The notes beneath the pieces were generated by a model that did not search any database, was not told the origin of the DNA, and worked only from the letters and a program-made list of their open reading frames with translations. DNA of 64,000 nt from Clytia hemisphaerica (Eukaryota; Cnidaria; Hydrozoa; Leptothecata; Clytiidae), in the NCBI GenBank assembly GCA_902728285.1, contig CACVBU010001207.1, forward strand, positions 271,750-335,749. The letters are read 5' to 3'. The position numbers and the translations under genes are program-made. Below, piece after piece: positions 1 to 10,169 of the stretch (its first letter is position 1; each line of letters starts with the position of its first letter).

Positions 1-686
1 GATTTTCGTCCAGAAAATGATGATAAAACAAAGTGAAGAATTTCGAAAATATAGTCTTTAAAAATGTAGCTCTATATATAATAATAATCTATCAATGTAT
101 AAAAATTTCTATATGAAAATACTATGCGGGAAAGTAAAAATAAACTTTATGATAATATCTATATAAGAGTGCAGTAGAAAATTCTTGTTATCTACAATTC
201 TAACAAGTTTGTTTCATTGTGATTTGTGAAATTGAACAAAAATTTTGATTTTGAAGGCCATAATTTAAGAATTTCGAACAAGTTTTTTGAAATAAACGTT
301 GCAGAGAAGCTGTTCATCTAAAGAATCCTGCATTTATTAAAATTAGACAAAAAGAACGACCAATTTTGCTATCCACAACCATAACCGAAAGTGATATTGT
401 ACCACCCCACATCCACGGGAATTAACTACATATGGTTTTAAATAACGACAAATTACGCATGCGTATTACAATTCAGCATTCTTTAGAGGAATAGACTGAA
501 CAGAAACATAATTTCCACATAAAGCTGAATTCTGTCCGTTTTTCTTCCCCTATTATATCGGTGTAAGTTGATTTTCAATAAAACAAATCTATGGCGCATC
601 TTAGCACACATAGAAGTAGGCACCGGTTAAAATTCTGTATCCAAAACTCTATCTACAAAGCCAAGTCAAAAAGCAAATGTAGATTT
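1..686. other. 3' flank of the APMAP-like gene, no gene seen
   Basis: I see no coding region here. The stretch lies downstream of the stop codon of the minus-strand gene and would hold its 3' UTR. A TTTATT at about 333-338, which reads AATAAA on the minus strand, is a possible poly(A) signal, but such hexamers are common in DNA this AT-rich. Confidence 0.4.
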
Positions 687-3600
687 TCAAAGGTCAGTTT
701 GCTTACTATTCAATCTTAACTTTCCAATAAAGTCATTTTTGAAGGATCCAAAATACAAGATGTTATGATCGTTAGGATCCTCATAAACTTCCGAAATATG
801 CGTTATGACTGAACCATCGGGATCGTGATAACTCTTAATGATATCACCGTAGTAATCAAGCTTAATCATCAACCCGTATTTCTTGATTAGACCGTGGAAC
901 GTCTCTTTAGGGAGAAGCTGCAAATGAGAAAAGTAACTGGCATATTGAAATATATTTTGGATAGAGGTTTTAAACTTTACGCCAAAAACAACACTTGCCT
1001 CATTTTGAAATGATTACAAAGATAATTATCTCAACTGAGATATCTATCATCTTATAAAGGAATCGAGTGGTCTCGACGACGCTATTTATTAAAGAAGGTC
1101 GGTAATTGAAGATACCACAGAGACTTGATAAAAATATCAAATTTTTCTCATACCTTAGCGATAGCTGATTTCAGGTTAGGATAAGGTCCAACCGAATCCA
1201 AGAACGAGAACGGCCATTTTCTGATAGATGGCAAAGCTACCCAATAACCGCCATCTTTAGAGGGGCGGATATTATCAGGCGCCCCTGGAAGATTGTCGGA
1301 GAAGAGATCATAAATTCCTTTTCTTGAGCCTTTCAAAAATAACCTAGAATGAGAGCAAAGAGTAATAAGTCAATGCTTGGCTGTTTATTTCTGCAATACA
1401 TACAAAGTACCTTTTCTGACCAACACTCCTTGTAAAAACTACGGACTGCCCATTTATGAAGGATTTTCAGAGTGGTGAATTTATCAATAAGATCAGAACT
1501 TTCATGATGAATGCAACTAAAATCAACCCTTTCTCAGTGTCAAAGTGGGTCTAATTAACCCCAGTTGAATTGTTTAATTTCACTATAGTAAGGAATAGAG
1601 TAAACTCCTCAAACTCGAGAATTGATATTTCCCTTAGCTACCTCAGTGCAAAGAATGTTGAAAATAGTTCTATTTGACATTTTCAGGGCAAATTAAAACA
1701 AGAAAGTACAAGAATGAATTATACCTCATAATTCGACTAGCTGTGGTTTCACATACTACAACAAATTCCTCATCGGGGGATAACGCGATTCCATTTGGGA
1801 AAAACAACCCATCCATCAGTACTTCACTTTGTTTTGTCTCTATATCATAACTGATTAAACGCCCTTGACCACCGCCCTCCAGGATCATGTATGGAAAATC
1901 ACGCCTCTGCCATTTCCAACTTGAGTCTGTAAAATAGACTTTATTGCTACTGGAGATGGTTAAGTGATTGACAAATTTGAATGGGACATCGTTGACTCCT
2001 TTGGCAGCAGAAATTAATGTTGTAAGTTCCCCAGCTTTTAAGTTGTATTTTAGTAAACCAAGGTAAGCGTCACAAATGATGAGATTTTCCTGGTCACGAT
2101 CAAATTGTAAACCTAAAGGTCGTCCACATTTGTCCTCTACTGTGATATTGCCTGAAATAAATACAAGGAATGGGATTGGAGAGAAAGTCCAGCTTTAGAA
2201 GATACTTTTTTATGACTATGCTTTGGAGAGTCTCGCGAACGTGTACTATGCACTGGCAATATCGAATTACCCCCAAACGCAGTACTCTACTGTGATGTTG
2301 GCTGAAGTTTAGAAGAAGATGCTTTCTTTGTTTCCACTGACTATGGAACTTACATGATAAGATGAATATAGAAGTTTTTTATGTTTTTGTAATAAAAACG
2401 TCAGTGAAAAGAAATGTAACAATTCAATATCAATGACGGTGTGACAAAACTCACCGAACTTTGTTAGAGGAGAAACTTTTTTTGCCATTACTTTTGCTTA
2501 CCTAACAAACGGGGTGGGTGAAAAACTTAATAAGCGGGGTAGGGTGAGGGGCAAATCACTCGAAAAATTGTATACGAGATTTGAGATTTATTCTTGATTT
2601 ATGATTTATTTATGATTTATTTTTGATTTATTTTTAATTTACTAAAATTGTGTACGAGATGTATTTTAGTGATTGGTCTCTCAGGGGAGGGGGTATGAAA
2701 TAAGATTATCATGGATGGAAAATTTTCAAAAAATTAATTAGCGTGGGGATGCTCATTAGGTGCCCGAGACTATAAAAACGAGAAAATCCCCTTACCACAT
2801 TCGGGAAGATCCATTCCTGTTCGCACTAAATAGACTATTTTGCCGGACGGTAAGATCTTTATGATTCTTCCGTCGTGTAATCCCGTGTATATATTTCCTA
2901 GAAGAAAGTAAAAATGAAAATGATATAACAAGCAAGTTCAGAAATTGAAAAAGAATGAAATTAGAATATACAATACACTGGATTTCCTGAAGATTGTGTT
3001 TAAAGCAATACTTTCCTCCGACTTTTTTCCCTGATAAGATATTAGCCAAAAGTCTCGACCACTTACCGTCTCTGTCCACTTGAATTGATTCTGGTCCATT
3101 GAGTTCTCCTGGTAAGATTTTGATGACCTGCTGCAATGCATTGTTTGGTTGTAAGATGCCATCGAAGTAGGGCAGGTCTTGACTCCTAGAGAAAAGTGAA
3201 CAAAAGTGATAGATTAAATAACAGTCCATCCTTCAATATTTTTTGCCAAAAGAATGTTTGAAAGGCAGAGATAACAAGCAACATGCTGAATGGACCTACT
3301 CTTAGGTTCCAAATAAACGGGGGGGTTCGAATAAACGGGGGGGTTGGAAAATTTTCTAGATTTTAATAAACGGGGGGGACCTAATTGCCGGGGGGGTTGG
3401 AAATTGTACTTCAGAAACCCAAAAATAAGGTAAAAATAGGCTAAAATCACGCTAATTAGAGCAAAATAAGGGACCTTCTCTTTGACAGCTGAAAATATTC
3501 TTCGAGATTAATAAACGGGGGGGTCCTAATAAGGTCCGGGGGGGTTGGAAAATTTTCTAAAAATTAACAAGCGGGGGGGCCCGTTTATTTGGAACCTAAG

Positions 3601-4544
3601 AGTACCTAATGATTAACATCAGATGAAAGTAAGAAAAAAGTGACAATAATTGCACAAAAATTCAGAATCGAAAAATAAAGCTTGTGTGTTGAATAATGTA
3701 AAATGGTAAAAAGGAATTTCCCCAAATACGAAAATCACTTAAACCATTCAAGCCCAAAAAACCTTTTAAGCTGTTTTGGCCCAAATTTGCCCAAAAAAAT
3801 TTCCTTGAAAATCTGACTCCGTCACATTTTGAGCATTGCCATTTTGCATCAATGTGCAAAAAATCAGAAAAAACTAATGAGTCAACAGACAGACGAACGG
3901 ACGGACGAACGGACGAACGGACATGAGTTAATTTATAGAACCTCCACCAGGGTACCCGGAGGTAGGTCCAAAAATAAAACAATCAATCCCAGATTGCATA
4001 AAGCCCCTCAAAAAACTGGCGTAATGGAGTCAGATCGCGAAATTGAACAAAACGGCTTGATCGTGAAAATCGATTTCCCAGGCGTTATGGGGAAATAAAT
4101 CATGACGCTTCATGTTTGTATGAATTTTGGGTCTACTGGTTGATTTTTCTACACGGGGGAGAGGAGGGCACTAACCCCTTAGAAAGAGTAAAAAGTGAAG
4201 TTTTAAGACCCTTAGAGAGACTTTTCCTCTGAAATCTTTGTCGATTACAATCAAGATTAATCCAAATCACAGTTTTTAAAAATGAGACCCTTATTGCTCG
4301 CACATACCCAACTGTAAACAGCTATTTCGCCTAAGTAACTCCCCCCTCCCCCGAGACTGCCCATAATGTCATTTCAATGTTCATTTATTAATATGATTTG
4401 GCTATTCGGGACGTTAGATGGACGTCATTTTGATATTTTGTAAAGTACTTACTTTATAGGGACAGGTTTAATAGGTGAAGGAGTGACAAATAAATAGAAA
4501 ACCAACAAACCAACGATCGCACCCACCACTTGAAATACTATCAT
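687..4544 (-). CDS. APMAP: APMAP/hemomucin-like strictosidine-synthase-family protein, six exons
   Basis: On the minus strand I can join six exons in frame: 4544-4453, 3185-3067, 2897-2796, 2151-1725, 1343-1154 and 917-687. They total 1161 bp and encode 386 aa, close to the roughly 400 aa usual for the family. Every intron begins GT (GTAAGT, GTAAGT, GTAAGG, GTATAA, GTATGA) and ends TAG or CAG, and the phases 2,1,1,2,0 agree. Residues about 4-20 form a hydrophobic signal-anchor, so the protein is probably a type II membrane protein with an extracellular or lumenal six-bladed propeller. Family blocks seen include GPESIQVD, IYTGLHDGRI, GRPLGLQFD, FFPNGIALS, LPGAPDNIRPS, GGYWVALPS, HDPDGSVIT and YFGSF. 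In animals the family includes APMAP, for which arylesterase-like activity is reported, and insect hemomucin. The substrate here is unknown. Introns 1 and 3 contain transposon copies. I am sure of the family and fairly sure of every exon. Confidence 0.9.
2501..2766. mobile_element. MITE-like element in intron 3 of the APMAP-like gene
   Basis: The left end reads ACCTAACAAACGGGGTGGG. The right end, read on the minus strand, gives CACCTAATGAGCATCCCC, an imperfect inverted repeat. Inside are G-rich motifs (AATAAGCGGGGTAGGG) resembling those of the elements at 3299-3602 and 18020-18313, and a short tandem run of GATTTATTT at 2581-2642. No coding capacity is seen. The boundaries are approximate. 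Confidence 0.45.
3299..3602. mobile_element. MITE with perfect 23-bp inverted repeats and TA target duplication
   Basis: The ends are CTCTTAGGTTCCAAATAAAC followed by GGG, and the exact reverse complement, flanked on both sides by TA (3297-3298 and 3603-3604). The 304-bp interior carries several G7 runs in motifs such as AATAAACGGGGGGG and GGGGTTGGAAAATTTTCTA. The copy of the host repeat at about 20291 has the uninterrupted string GGACCTACCTAATGAT, which is the expected empty site with a single TA. A TA duplication fits a Tc1/mariner-type mobilising transposase, which is inference. Confidence 0.85.
3885..3926 (+). repeat. GACGAACGGACG minisatellite
   Basis: A short run of GACGAACGGACG-type units sits near the right end of the GGACCTAC-family element. 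The same position in the copy at 5262-5596 is expanded into a longer GACG/GACA microsatellite. Confidence 0.7.
4453..4544 (-). other. Exon 1 of the APMAP-like gene (start codon and membrane anchor)
   Basis: The ATG is the complement of 4542-4544. The exon encodes 30 codons plus two bases and ends at a GTAAGT donor. It reads as a short N-terminus followed by a hydrophobic helix (about residues 4-20) and a proline-rich stalk (TPSPIKPVPI). This layout matches the signal-anchor of APMAP proteins. It is too short to stand out as an ORF and was found from the splice sites and phase. Confidence 0.8.
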
Positions 4545-4560
4545 GTACGCTGACCTAAAT

Positions 4561-5202
4561 GGATGAAAAAAATAAAAAATTCAGTATAATTACGTTAGAT
4601 TTTGAATGTATCCCCCATGGAGCCATTCGTAGATTACTTATTTTATTCGAATCAGTGATATCACTTTACACTTCTCCCAAGCTGGATCGATTCGAAAAAC
4701 ATGATTTGAAAGTAATGGCATCAAGCAACCCACTATTTTTACAAACAAGGGGGGCGGGGGAGGGCATTAAGGTTTTCCTGATCGTCATCAATGGGTGCTT
4801 CCCGACATTTGAATATCGGAAATATATGGGACAAAAACTGCAAAAAAGGCGGAGAAATTGGAGAATTTCAGGGTAAATGAGTGGAACTTTTTCTCCCGAA
4901 TTCATCCTTTTGAAGGGTAAAAATTGAGAGATTTTCTTTCTTTTATCATTCTTCGATCCATAGGGGGTGGAGTGAAATTTTTTACTAATTTCATACGATC
5001 CTTGAGGGATTTCGAATGATAAAAAACGACCAGTAATATATCCCGAATAGCACATAGTCTGGAAGACTTGAGAATTTGAGCCATCTGCTGTTATAGCAAG
5101 CTCAGCGGTAGGAGGTAATCTACTCAAACTGAACAAACATAACGTCTTCACTCAGATGGCTTTTTATCTCAAAAGTTCATCATTGACAATGGTTGTATTG
5201 AA
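4561..5202. other. Upstream region of the APMAP-like gene, no secure gene
   Basis: Open frames exist on both strands but they overlap each other and show no recognisable domain or splice structure. The start codon of the divergently placed APMAP-like gene is at 4544, so its promoter and 5' UTR probably lie here. A G-rich tract (AAGGGGGGCGGGGGAGGG) occurs at about 4748-4765. Confidence 0.4.
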
Positions 5203-5500
5203 CACACGTTTTTTATGAGAACATCAAAAAATTTTGGAACTCTCTCGGATGCTTTTAATCTTAACAAGTGATACTTTTATGGACCTACTTGGTTATGCAT
5301 AATTATGCAAATAATCAGAAAAAATTAATGATCCACAAAGTCTAAAAAAACAGTTTTTAGCCGTTTTTTGGCCCAAACTTGCCCCAAATTCTTTTTTCTC
5401 GAAAATTGGACTCACATTCGAGGGTTTGTAGTTATGCATCATCAAAACTAATGAGCCAATCTCGATAAAAGTTGATAACGAACGAACGGACGGACGGACG

Positions 5501-5547
<47 letters not shown>

Positions 5548-5596
5548 GGACGGACGAACGGACAGAGGTTAATTTATAGGACCTCCAAAGGGTAGG
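5203..5596. mobile_element. Truncated CACGTTTT MITE followed by a GGACCTAC-family copy
   Basis: At 5203-5260 the sequence CACGTTTTTTATGAGAACATC is one end of the TA-inserting MITE family seen in full at 21895-22249. It is followed at about 5262 by ACAAGTGATACTTTTATGG and then a short GGACCTAC-family element that ends at GGTAGGTCC (about 5596). A GACG/GACA microsatellite (about 5481-5562) occupies the subterminal position. Confidence 0.55.
5481..5562 (+). repeat. (GACG)n/(GACA)n microsatellite
   Basis: This is an uninterrupted tract of tetranucleotide units running GACG, then about a dozen GACA, then GACG/GAAC. It lies just inside the right end of a GGACCTAC-family element. Confidence 0.9.
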
Positions 5597-5797
5597 TCCA
5601 AAAGTTTTTATCGTGTTCTTTTTCCATTTTGTGAGTATCTTTATCAATTTTCCTGAGAATAAGAATCAGGGGTTTTAGAGTCCATAAAGCTTTAAAAAAG
5701 CTGAACTTTAGTTATTTTGGCCATTGAAGCCTTATGTCGAGTTTTTTAGGACCCGGAGGTCCTTTAATCCTGAATGCCGAAATAGGTTTGGTAAAAA

Positions 5798-6122
5798 GGG
5801 ACGTACGAGGGTCCTGGACACCGAAATACCGACAGTTTTTAACAAAATCACCGCAATACTGACACATCTTTTACAAAATACCGACACCGACATTCTTATA
5901 TGAAAGAAGAGGATAGGAGGGATCTCTGAGAAATAGCTCTTGATTTAGCACCGTTTCTCCGACGTTTTAAGCAAAATTACCGTACCACCGAAAGAAAAGT
6001 TAACATTTTCCATCACCGAAAAGCATCTCAAACACCGAAATACCGACATATTTTTTGTTGATCACCGAAATACTGACCCAAAAAAGGTCAAAACCAACAC
6101 ACCGACAAACTGGTACGTCTCC
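5798..6122. mobile_element. MITE-like element rich in ACCGAAATACCGACA units
   Basis: The left end GGGACGTACGAGGG and the right end, read on the minus strand as GGAGACGTACCAG, form an imperfect inverted repeat. The interior is a degenerate tandem of ACCGAAATACCGACA-like words. No target duplication could be read with confidence, and a homopolymer tract (C9 A9) follows the right end. Confidence 0.5.
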
Positions 6123-6125
6123 TTC

Positions 6126-6960
6126 TCCCCCCCCCAAAAAAAAATAAAAATAAGGAGTTGGGAAATGACACTGGGGAAATAAATAACACTGGGGAAATGA
6201 GTAGCACTTGGGATATCTATTGTAAATTCTTTTTAGGAGTTCTTACTAGGCGAACTCTCTAAGCCCGGTCGGAAGATGAGAGAACTTACTAAGAAACAGG
6301 AAAGAAGAATAGAGGAAGACATCGTAATACGTGTACGATTAAATACAAAACTTCTTTAAATGAAATTATCCACGATAACAATCACAATAATAAAAGTCAG
6401 TTTGCCATACTAATAAAAGTGACATCCATACTAATCACCATGTATTGAACTGCAGGAGAAACATGATGAACAATTTAGGATAGCTTTATTGATAGGCAAT
6501 TAGCCTGAGGCACTTTAACATTTTTAATTAAGAGCAAATCCTCTTTAACAAAGATTTAGTAATTAAAAAATGCTGTGTGACGTTTCTTTGTGTGGTGTTA
6601 CGTCAGGAACAGCGTCGTTGACTACTGCCAGCTCATTTAACGAGGAAGCTCATGCGGATTTTATTTATACTGAGTGTGAGAGTTATATTGAGTTCAGAGA
6701 CGTATAGGAATGCAGGATGTTGAATATTTACCTTATTGTATTATAGATTCACTGGCCCAAGGCACGCGTGTAAGATTACGTATTGATTGTATTGGTAATA
6801 TTATTCTATACGCGGTTGGATTATGAGAAAATTTCATACGTATGGATGTTGAGTTTATGATATTTGATTGGAAATGTTATTGAGAAATGTTTTATATCAT
6901 AGCATAGGACGACGGTATTTATTCGAGAGATATTTGTATTACTATTACTACTAGCAATTA
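6126..6960. other. No feature seen
   Basis: This is AT-rich DNA without a convincing ORF, splice pattern or repeat. A moderately GC-richer patch at 6560-6700 contains TGACGTTT and TTACGTCA but nothing that I can name. Confidence 0.3.
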
Positions 6961-6969
6961 GCTGACGCT

Positions 6970-7248
6970 ATGAATGCCCCGCCGATAGCAGATATTAGCC
7001 CAGAGGAACTTAGTCATGAAGAGAGCAAGGGAATCATAATCAGACTATACAATCACTTCAATGCAAAATCTCGTATTACCATATTTGGAAGAAACCATTG
7101 CGTAATGTTATATAATTGTTCTACATCACATATAATGCGCATGCGTAAATTACAACCACAAGCGATTATTACACGCGATTATATAGTTCGAAATGAAGAC
7201 TATGGGGTGGTCACTCCTAACGGTCGGGGAAGTGGTGGTTCCTTATAA
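6970..7248 (+). CDS. Hypothetical 92-aa open frame, doubtful
   Basis: The frame starts MNAPPIADISPEELSHEESK and ends in a Gly/Ser-rich tail. Its first 25 residues are acidic and look more protein-like than most open frames nearby. I recognise no domain. No clear splice sites, poly(A) signal or homologous neighbour supports it, and the tail runs straight into a repeat. It could be a first exon, a decayed element or chance. Confidence 0.15.
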   Translation: MNAPPIADISPEELSHEESKGIIIRLYNHFNAKSRITIFGRNHCVMLYNCSTSHIMRMRKLQPQAIITRDYIVRNEDYGVVTPNGRGSGGSL

Positions 7249-7340
7249 GAAACATTTTTTATAGGAACATCGATGTTTTATAAGAAACATTGCTTATAAA
7301 TGTCGATGTTTTATAAGAAACACTTTTTATAAGAATATCG
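7249..7340. repeat. Short tandem repeat of a TTTTATAAGAAACATYGATG-like unit
   Basis: Three to four imperfect copies of TTATAAGAAACATT joined by ATCGATGTT follow one another. TATAAGAA is also the subterminal word of the CACGTTTT MITE family, so this may be a remnant of that family. Confidence 0.65.
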
Positions 7341-9290
7341 ATCTTTCCAGTTAGGGTCAGGGTTGGAGACCCAAACAATAGCATAATTATACTAATTATG
7401 CTATTAATGATGTAATCTTTACTATACGAGATTTTTCATTGACCGCCCTCTATAAATTGGTGAAATGAGTCTTCATAAAAAGTGCTCAATGTTACTAGAG
7501 CTGTTTAATGTTAAGAAGCACGAGCCGATGCGGTTAAAATTTTCTCAGTAAGATCCATACATAACGAAAGTGTCAATCCAAAAAAAACATGTTTAATCTA
7601 CCCTTTCTGATGCAAAGTGACTTAAATTAAAACCATTACAGGTTTCGCAACATATTAAGAACTAGAATGATATCAAAGTTGATTTTCTTCAATCACAAGA
7701 TAAAAATCTAATAAAAATCCCTTTTGAAAACCCAAACATAAGAATGTGTACTGTGAAACTGAAAGTGCTTCCCTTTCATAAAGAATATACATAATGCAGA
7801 TTAAAAGGTGAATTTGAAAATGAAATTGAATATAATTTCAGTCATTTGATTTGAAATTTAAAAAGTAAGTAACTTTGGACTGGTGGCATACTGTAGATAT
7901 AATTTATTTGTATCAAAGGTTACTGAAAATTATCTGAAAAACTTTAACAATCTTTATACGTGTTTCTGCAAAAAAGTTTCAGTTAGAATAAAATTTCTTC
8001 ATGGTTACTAAAGATATGAATTTGATAGTTGCTCTCAAAATTGCCAGGGGAATTTTCAGATACCGTGTCCTGTTGCAACCACCGTCAACATGGTTAAAAA
8101 CTTTTCACTTCACATGTAGGTACAACATTGTGTTTGTATTTTATTGGACGTCTGGTTCTAAAAAGTCAAAAAGTTTGTTCAGATTTGATTTGAGCAAAGT
8201 ATACTCCTGCGTTCAACATCAATACGGTACAATGTGCCGTGGGGGTATTAGTAGAGAGAGTGTTCGAGTCTGTTCATAATATGAGGCTGAAAATCTTCGG
8301 CGTACATTACATATCGAAGTACCGTTCTGACACAGTGACATAAACAGCATTTTCAAAGTTTGCTTTTTAAGCTTCAATATTGGCGTAAAGAATTATTCAC
8401 AAAATAGCATCAAATACTTCATAATCCATCGTTTTCGGCTTTTTTACCCCTTCTGTTTACATTTTTCTGCTCGCTGCTTCCCATGCACAACCATTTTTTT
8501 TGCTGTAACACTGTGCTTCAAATGTCCACGAGAATGAATCAGTTCATGTTAGTCATAGTATATTTTCATTGGCATGTCTCACTCACTAAACCTTTTGTAA
8601 GAAACTCGATGTTGGTACCAGTTTTTGGCACGTTTTGGCGCAAGGCTTACTCTTTGAAAAATTACTTTCGGCGCATGCAATATCCATATAATTATAGGGT
8701 ACTCTGGGTTTTGTCTTTCCACCAAAAATTTCAATTTAATTTCCTTCAAAATGAAATCACTATATAGGTAAACAATATGAATTAACGGTCAATTTCCCTT
8801 TTGTGTATGCCTTTATAATATCAGCAGGGTTTCGTTAGAGCAGCGCATAACACTCTGTCTGTGTGTATGTGTAACAAACTGTCATTGAAGATGTCCATCG
8901 TCCATTCTGACAATTGTATAAGGTTTGATCTAATATCAGTAGTTTGATAGTTATTCAGTCAGTAGCAAACAATGTCCCTCAAGTAAATCCAGTTGAGCAA
9001 CTACGTTAAAAAGATATTAACCAAGCAAAAATAAAATCTTGTGTGCTGTTTGTTGTTTGTGAAAGCTTTTAGCTGTGTGGACTGGCAGTGCAGACGGGAA
9101 GCTACCTTCTCTGTCCATGCATAGCTAGGAAATCAATACAAGTAGCAGCAAAAGAGATATCGCGCGCGAACATTTTTTAACCGCGCGCGGCCCGCTCAGA
9201 ATCGGAAGAAACAACATGAATCTGAATCATGAATATTTTTCTGGCGAGCAAGTCCGCTACGTGAAGCAACAAAAGCCCCTGCGGGGCAAT
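7341..9290. other. No secure gene; two weak open frames
   Basis: Open frames of 92 and 94 codons at 8001-8279 and 8483-8767 have no recognisable domains and no splice context. A CG-rich patch (CGCGCGCGAAC, ACCGCGCGCGGCC) lies at about 9160-9190. I see nothing else. Confidence 0.3.
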
Positions 9291-9297
9291 TATTACT

Positions 9298-9345
9298 ACC
9301 GACCGACAGATCAACTGACCGACAGATCGACCGCTTGATCGGACG
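9298..9345 (+). repeat. GACCGACAGATC simple repeat
   Basis: Degenerate tandem units CGACCGACAGATC occur over about 48 bp. The tract resembles the GACG/GACA tracts of the GGACCTAC family, but no such element is recognisable around it. Confidence 0.6.
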
Positions 9346-9789
9346 ACGAATAGCCGATGATCTTTGACCTACACAACCGACCAATGACGAAACTGTAAAG
9401 AACTCATGGGAACACCTACGGGCTCCCTTGAGCAAGGATCAGGTTTTGCAGCATACACAGCGTCCCGTATTATTATTGATTATTTTGAAATTTGAGATTT
9501 GATGAGTTTATAAATTTAATAAATTGATGACGAGAGAAATGAATTTTTTAGGCTATGTGTAAGAGCTGTTCTGACTCCGGATGGTGTAATGACCGTTACG
9601 GATTCGCCACTTTATTTACTTCAGAGCTGGTCTGGAATCTGTTGGCCAACAGTGAAAAGAATACGAAAATATACGAAGAATACGGGACACGGGATAGTTG
9701 GCATCGAAAAGAGAGAGGTGTTAACGTGAACAGGAAAATTTTTATGTTCTTTCTTTATTGACGTATGCGTGATTTCCGATGTTTGGAAA

Positions 9790-10165
9790 ATAAGCGGAAC
9801 AATTTTCAGAATTAAAATTTTGATCTGTTCTCCCAAGATTATAAGGAATAGGATATCTGTTTCCTTCTTTTGGAAATTTACATTTTTTCCCCTGCTTTTT
9901 GTGATTGATTTCTCCCCCAGAAAGTTCAATCTGTTTCCAATGCAATATCATCTTTTTGGAAACACATATCTGTTTCCCAATTTATTATGTCATTTCCTAG
10001 AAATATTGAGCTGTTGTCTCTGATGACGTCATCAGCCGGAGCGGGGAAACAGAAAGTTTTAAGGAAAAGGTCTTTCCTAGAAAATCGGATCTGTTTCCCC
10101 ATTTTTTCAAAAAACACTCTCTCCTGGAAAAGGGAAACAGATATTTTGGGGAAATGGGCTCGTTG
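9790..10165. mobile_element. Copy A of a dispersed repeat built of CTGTTTCC words
   Basis: The segment consists of repeated motifs TCCTAGAAA, GATCTGTTTCCC and GGAAACAGATA, and includes TGATGACGTCATCA, a perfect palindrome containing the CRE/ATF octamer. It ends with GGGGAAATGGGCTCGTTGGC. The same order of motifs occurs at 17700-17990, 21470-21865 and 42725-43255. No transposase or inverted terminal repeat is apparent. Confidence 0.6.
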
Positions 10166-10169
10166 GCTT

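Larger units (their letters stand above)
3291..3970. mobile_element. GGACCTAC-family element in intron 1, itself hosting a nested MITE
   Basis: The element begins around AACATGCTGAATGGACC and ends at GGAGGTAGGTCC, so its tips are an inverted GGACCTACC/GGTAGGTCC pair. Its body (3605-3970) shares long stretches with the copies at 5262-5596, 20280-21370 and 49895-53514. Shared blocks include TTTGGCCCAAATTTGCCC, TCCGTCAC and a GACGAACGGACG minisatellite just before the right end. It is split at 3299-3602 by a second element. No ORF in it resembles a transposase, so it appears non-autonomous. Confidence 0.6.
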
